Positions 37,999-38,256 of a stretch of 38,256 nt of DNA are shown one piece after another. The first letter of the stretch is position 1; every line of letters begins with the position of its first letter. The position numbers and the translations under genes are program-made. Under the pieces are notes generated by a model. That model was given only the letters and a program-made list of their open reading frames with translations, made no database searches and was not told the origin of the DNA. This DNA comes from Salinisphaera sp. UBA6602 (lineage in GTDB: Bacteria > Pseudomonadota > Gammaproteobacteria > Nevskiales > Salinisphaeraceae). The DNA is taken from assembly GCA_002433465.1 (NCBI GenBank), contig DJIE01000104.1, positions 1 to 38,256 of the forward strand. Direction: 5' to 3'.

Positions 37999-38256
37999 CT
38001 AGGCCTTCACGATCACGCCCGGATTGAGCCGGTTGTGCGGGTCCAGCGCTGTCTTGATCGCGGCGAGCATGTCGCGCTCCACCTCGGATTTGTAGCGATC
38101 CAGGGCGGCGACCTTGAGCCGGCCGATGCCGTGTTCGGCCGCGATCGAGCCGCCCATCTCGGCGACGATATCGTGCACCACGGTATGGGCGGCCTCGGCC
38201 TGGGCCAGAAAGGCCGGGCCGTCGGCGTCCACGGGCTGGGACAGATTGAAATGCAG
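37999..38256 (-). CDS. FAD-linked oxidase, C-terminal end (glycolate oxidase / D-lactate or D-2-hydroxyglutarate dehydrogenase type; partial)
   Basis: Eighty-five residues from the C-terminus of an FAD-binding oxidoreductase of the GlcD/D-lactate dehydrogenase family; the rest lies beyond the right edge. The visible sequence starts LHFNLSQPVDADGP, continues with VHDIVAEMGGSIAAEHGIGRLK and ends LDPHNRLNPGVIVKA. AEHGIGRLK and the DP..LNPG ending are the hallmark of this group, and LHFNLSQP is most often seen in the 2-hydroxyacid or D-2-hydroxyglutarate dehydrogenase branch. Such enzymes oxidise D-2-hydroxyacids to 2-oxoacids. The substrate cannot be fixed from this part. It is followed 2 nt later by the GNAT gene. 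Confidence 0.88.
   Translation of the reverse strand: MHFNLSQPVDADGPAFLAQAEAAHTVVHDIVAEMGGSIAAEHGIGRLKVAALDRYKSEVERDMLAAIKTALDPHNRLNPGVIVKA

Overview
The window is a chromosomal stretch of a GC-rich (roughly 63% by eye) gammaproteobacterium. The E. coli-style fused nuoCD, nuoG with its extra N7 cluster ligands, a ComEA-type competence protein and ordinary housekeeping genes place it there. The overall look, including lipid-active accessory genes, suggests a marine or halophilic relative of Salinisphaera; this genus guess is inference only. I saw no insertion sequence, phage gene, CRISPR array, tRNA or rRNA.

Layout, left to right. 1-2.4 kb: the start of a comEA-like gene (minus), an AT-rich leader with a gene-poor stretch behind it, a class II histone-deacetylase-like amidohydrolase, and a small secreted DUF3015-like protein with a clear terminator. 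2.5-6.6 kb: a cofactor cluster on the minus strand, pncB-pncA-thiC (NAD salvage and thiamine pyrimidine synthesis). 6.7-12.5 kb: a lipid-flavoured accessory block made of two tandem DUF374 acyltransferases (plus), then a cytochrome P450 and a fatty-acyl-AMP ligase carrying its own acyl carrier domain (minus), divergent from an Sfp-type phosphopantetheinyl transferase (plus). 12.5-13.9 kb: a Nudix hydrolase and an LpxH-like metallophosphoesterase. 14-18.5 kb: purD followed by a three-gene operon of exported retropepsin-like protease, inactive transglutaminase/7TM membrane protein and RimK-like ATP-grasp ligase, a predicted peptide-ligation system. 18.6-22 kb: a PmtA-like methyltransferase, an orphan acireductone-dioxygenase-like cupin and an Aquifex-type aconitase with its terminator. 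22.3-37.5 kb: the complete nuoA-N operon for respiratory complex I, with a DUF4019 lipoprotein coupled to its end. 37.5-38.3 kb: a GNAT acetyltransferase and the 3' end of an FAD-linked oxidase.

How the genes work together: the P450, FAAL-ACP and PPTase form a self-contained unit. The PPTase could arm the carrier domain, the ligase load it with a fatty acid, and the P450 oxidise the tethered chain; the neighbouring acyltransferases are possible users of the product. The protease/7TM/ATP-grasp trio would act at the inner membrane on an unknown peptide. Aconitase and complex I, both iron-sulfur rich, diverge from a region with a candidate Fur site.
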